From Pseudoalteromonas sp. S16_S37 (lineage in GTDB: Bacteria; Pseudomonadota; Gammaproteobacteria; Enterobacterales; Alteromonadaceae): a stretch of DNA of 37,128 nucleotides. The number at the start of each line of letters is the position of its first letter. The stretch's first letter is position 1. The DNA is taken from contig NZ_JAAUWV010000047.1 of assembly GCF_014694405.1 (NCBI RefSeq), positions 1-37,128 of the forward strand. The letters are read 5' to 3'. Both the position numbers and the translations under genes were made by a program. The notes beneath the pieces are model-generated. The model was not told where the DNA came from. It did no database searches and saw only the letters and a list, made by a program, of their open reading frames with translations. Shown one piece after another: positions 35,875 through 37,128 of the stretch.

Positions 35875-35901
35875 TGACGAGTTTGTTTTGGCAAAATTTA
35901 G
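35875..35901 (-). promoter_or_regulatory. Iron-starvation sigma box for the entE operon
   Basis: On the minus strand CTAAAT (35901-35896) and CGTCA (35879-35875) are separated by exactly 16 bases. It reads toward entE and is the same motif as at 18621 and 22234. Confidence 0.68.
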
Positions 35902-36001
35902 GAAAATTTTCATATTTTTTTGATCTCACCAATCTCTCCGTTAAAAACCTAAAAAAGACACAAACGTTACAATTAAGTGATAAACGAAAACGTTTTTTGT
36001 A

Positions 36002-36031
36002 TTGACAAAAAGCCAAGAGTGGAACTAGGAT
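36002..36031 (+). promoter_or_regulatory. Probable sigma-70 promoter of the ECF sigma gene
   Basis: TTGACA (36002-36007) is a perfect -35. TAGGAT (36026-36031) is a fair -10 after 18 bases. The Fur box starts just downstream, over the expected start point. Confidence 0.55.
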
Positions 36032-36037
36032 CTAACT

Positions 36038-36056
36038 GATAATTATTTTCATTACG
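36038..36056. promoter_or_regulatory. Fur box in front of the ECF sigma gene
   Basis: GATAATTATTTTCATTACG matches 14 of 19 positions of the consensus GATAATGATAATCATTATC, including both outer hexamer cores. It lies 27 bp before the sigma ATG and overlaps the probable transcription start. Confidence 0.72.
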
Positions 36057-36083
36057 ATTTATTCAATAAAGGAGGGAGAGAAA

Positions 36084-36611
36084 ATGACTGTGGGTCAAAG
36101 TGCTAATCCAGTGCGAGTCGAACACTGTTGGTCTGACGTAATTGAAATGCAAAGGAGCAAACTGATTGTTTACCTAACTTCAATTTTACACTGCCAATAC
36201 TTGGCCGAAGATGCGCTACAGGAAACATTTATTCGCCTGTCGAAAATGTCGGAGTCTTTTGATACGGTCTCAAACCAAAGTGCGTACTGTTATCAAACAG
36301 CAAAAAATATTGCCATTGACATGCTCCGAAAAAAATCGAAAGAAAGCTGGATCAGTATTGAAAATGCTGAGCCCGCTCAGTGTATTGATACTCAAATTAA
36401 CATTGAAGAAACGCTGATTGAGCAGAGCCTTAATGGCCGTATAATGCAAGCCGTGAGTTCACTATCAAAGCGCCACCAAAACATTCTAAGTTTGTACAAA
36501 CGTGGTGGTTATAAACAAAAAGACATTGCCAAAATATGTGCAATATCACCCACCTTGGTTAACTTCACTCTTCAAGAAGTCGTATCCACTTGCCAAACAG
36601 TGGTCGTATAG
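36084..36611 (+). CDS. ECF sigma factor, FecI/PvdS iron-starvation type
   Basis: The protein has 175 residues. Region 2 is seen as AEDALQETFIRLSKM and AYCYQTAKNIAIDMLRKK. Region 4 is the helix-turn-helix LSKRHQNILSLYKRGGYKQK followed by DIAKICAISPTLVNFTLQE. A strong ribosome binding site (GGAGGGAGAG) precedes the ATG. No FecR-like anti-sigma gene follows: the next gene encodes a solute-binding protein. The factor is therefore more like PvdS, controlled mainly by Fur at transcription. It is divergent from the entE operon and is the obvious candidate to recognise the three CTAAAT-N16-CGTCA boxes. Confidence 0.88.
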   Translation: MTVGQSANPVRVEHCWSDVIEMQRSKLIVYLTSILHCQYLAEDALQETFIRLSKMSESFDTVSNQSAYCYQTAKNIAIDMLRKKSKESWISIENAEPAQCIDTQINIEETLIEQSLNGRIMQAVSSLSKRHQNILSLYKRGGYKQKDIAKICAISPTLVNFTLQEVVSTCQTVVV

Positions 36612-36832
36612 AACACCAACTTGAGAACACTAACGTCTTGTTTGCTTGCCAAGTTAAAACACAAAGCGGTAATGAGTTTGCCAAAAAGGCATTGCAAAAA
36701 ACAAACTAATAGACGTATCCATCGGCGTACTTAAAAATTTTTCTTTAAAGAAAATAGCATTAAATAAACTAATAGCGTGATACGCTAAGTATGTCTATAT
36801 TTAATATATTTAATTAATCTTCAGAGATCACT
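36612..36832. other. Intergenic region with two inverted repeats
   Basis: There is no gene here. It contains a 16-bp palindrome (TTTTCTTTAAAGAAAA, 36739-36754) and the inverted repeat TAGCGT-GAT-ACGCTA (36773-36787), about 45 bp before the solute-binding protein start. The second could be an operator; neither is assigned. Confidence 0.45.
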
Positions 36833-37009
36833 GTGTTGCGATTCGCTCTGCTTCTACTTCTGGTGCTATCGAGTTGGTCTTCTTACACCAAGGGCTTGAA
36901 CAAAACCCTCCACATTAGTACCGGTCAATGGCCTCCATATATGGACCAAGCAAGTCCAAATGAAGGCTGTGTAGCAAGGTTAGTCCGAGATGCGTTCGCA
37001 GTTTCTAAC
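36833..37009 (+). pseudogene. Periplasmic solute-binding protein (family 3 type), cut by IS
   Basis: From a GTG at 36833 the frame gives a signal peptide (RFALLLLLVLSSWSSYTKG). It continues with LHISTGQWPPYMDQ and VARLVRDAFAV, the typical start of bacterial extracellular solute-binding proteins of family 3. At 37010 it enters the IS end and stops after 11 more codons at 37042. Only about 59 genuine residues of roughly 250 remain, so it is non-functional. Confidence 0.75.
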
Positions 37010-37126
37010 GTGACCTTACGGCAAGATAGCGCAAATAAGTAAAAACCATCCGGCATACTTGATTGCAACCTAAACAACTAAGGTGTGATCAATGAATACC
37101 ACAACATCATTAGAGCAAATTAAAGC
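37010..37126 (+). mobile_element. End of an insertion sequence (right copy)
   Basis: Exact reverse complement of 1-117. Its outer boundary is sharp, since 37009 and 118 do not pair. It interrupts the solute-binding protein gene and reads outward into a transposase start at 37092. Confidence 0.85.
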
Positions 37127-37128
37127 AC
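37092..37128 (+). CDS. Probable transposase, first 12 codons only
   Basis: The ATG at 37092 reads M-N-T-T-T-S-L-E-Q-I-K-A and runs off the window. It is the same gene start as at 35 on the minus strand. The family is not determinable here. Confidence 0.55.
   Translation, partial: MNTTTSLEQIKA

Larger units (their letters stand above)
35725..36083. other. Divergent control region between entE and the sigma factor gene
   Basis: This is 359 bp of AT-rich DNA without a gene. It holds the entE iron-starvation box (35875-35901, minus), and the -35/-10 pair (36002-36031) and Fur box (36038-36056) of the sigma gene. About 150 bp separates the entE box from its ATG, implying a long leader. Confidence 0.7.

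Noticed and set aside
1..37128. Composite transposon carrying the siderophore cluster
   Set aside because: The two IS ends are inverted and face outward, but most genes inside are core functions (cysJIH, ompA, selO), and the window edges coincide with the IS. An assembly boundary at repeats is simpler.
1..37128. tRNA, rRNA or CRISPR arrays
   Set aside because: I saw no cloverleaf-like sequence, rRNA segment or regularly spaced repeats in intergenic DNA; intergenic regions are short and accounted for.

Overview
The window looks like chromosomal DNA of a marine gammaproteobacterium, most likely Pseudoalteromonas or a close Alteromonadales relative. This rests on protein style (CBM-bearing secreted endonuclease, GlyGly-rich S41 lipoprotein, OmpA with a thrombospondin-type-3 linker), moderate GC content, and a siderophore cluster of the kind known from Pseudoalteromonas piscicida. 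No database search was possible.

Both ends of the window carry the same 117-bp sequence in opposite orientation (1-117 and 37010-37126). Each copy leads outward into the first codons of the same probable transposase gene, so each is the end of an insertion sequence. The left copy cuts off the N-terminus of an FAD-dependent oxidoreductase (LhgO type). The right copy cuts off the C-terminus of a periplasmic solute-binding protein.

Left part (about 1-18.5 kb), mostly housekeeping: a DUF4124 protein; a cysJ-cysI-cysH assimilatory sulfate reduction operon; a secreted multidomain endonuclease; two uncharacterised proteins; an S41 protease lipoprotein with a small lipoprotein and an EntD-type phosphopantetheinyl transferase behind it; an OmpA-family porin; and a translationally coupled set of a Tag-like DNA glycosylase, SelO and an ABC exporter.

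Right part (18.7-36.6 kb), a complete catecholate siderophore locus. It has isochorismate synthase (+), a TonB-dependent receptor (-), an AraC regulator (+) and a tightly packed eight-gene minus-strand operon: DHB-AMP ligase (entE), isochorismatase/ArCP (entB), a C-A-T-reductase NRPS (mxcG type), a siderophore-interacting flavoprotein, DHB dehydrogenase (entA), a class III aminotransferase (mxcL type), an amidohydrolase (mxcM type) and an MFS transporter. The NRPS ends in a thioester reductase instead of a thioesterase, its adenylation pocket reads D-T-E-D-I-G-T-V-V(-K) as expected for lysine, and it is followed by the aminotransferase and amidohydrolase. This is the gene set of the myxochelin B to pseudochelin A route: two 2,3-dihydroxybenzoates on lysine, reductive release, transamination, then imidazoline ring closure.

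Regulation can be read from the DNA. A divergent ECF sigma gene of the FecI/PvdS type has a good Fur box at its promoter and no visible FecR partner. Three promoters (entE operon, entC and araC) each carry the same spaced motif, CTAAAT-N16-CGTCA, which matches the iron-starvation box recognised by PvdS. The inferred cascade is: iron starvation releases Fur, the sigma factor is made, and it turns on the biosynthetic genes and the AraC regulator, which probably controls the receptor.
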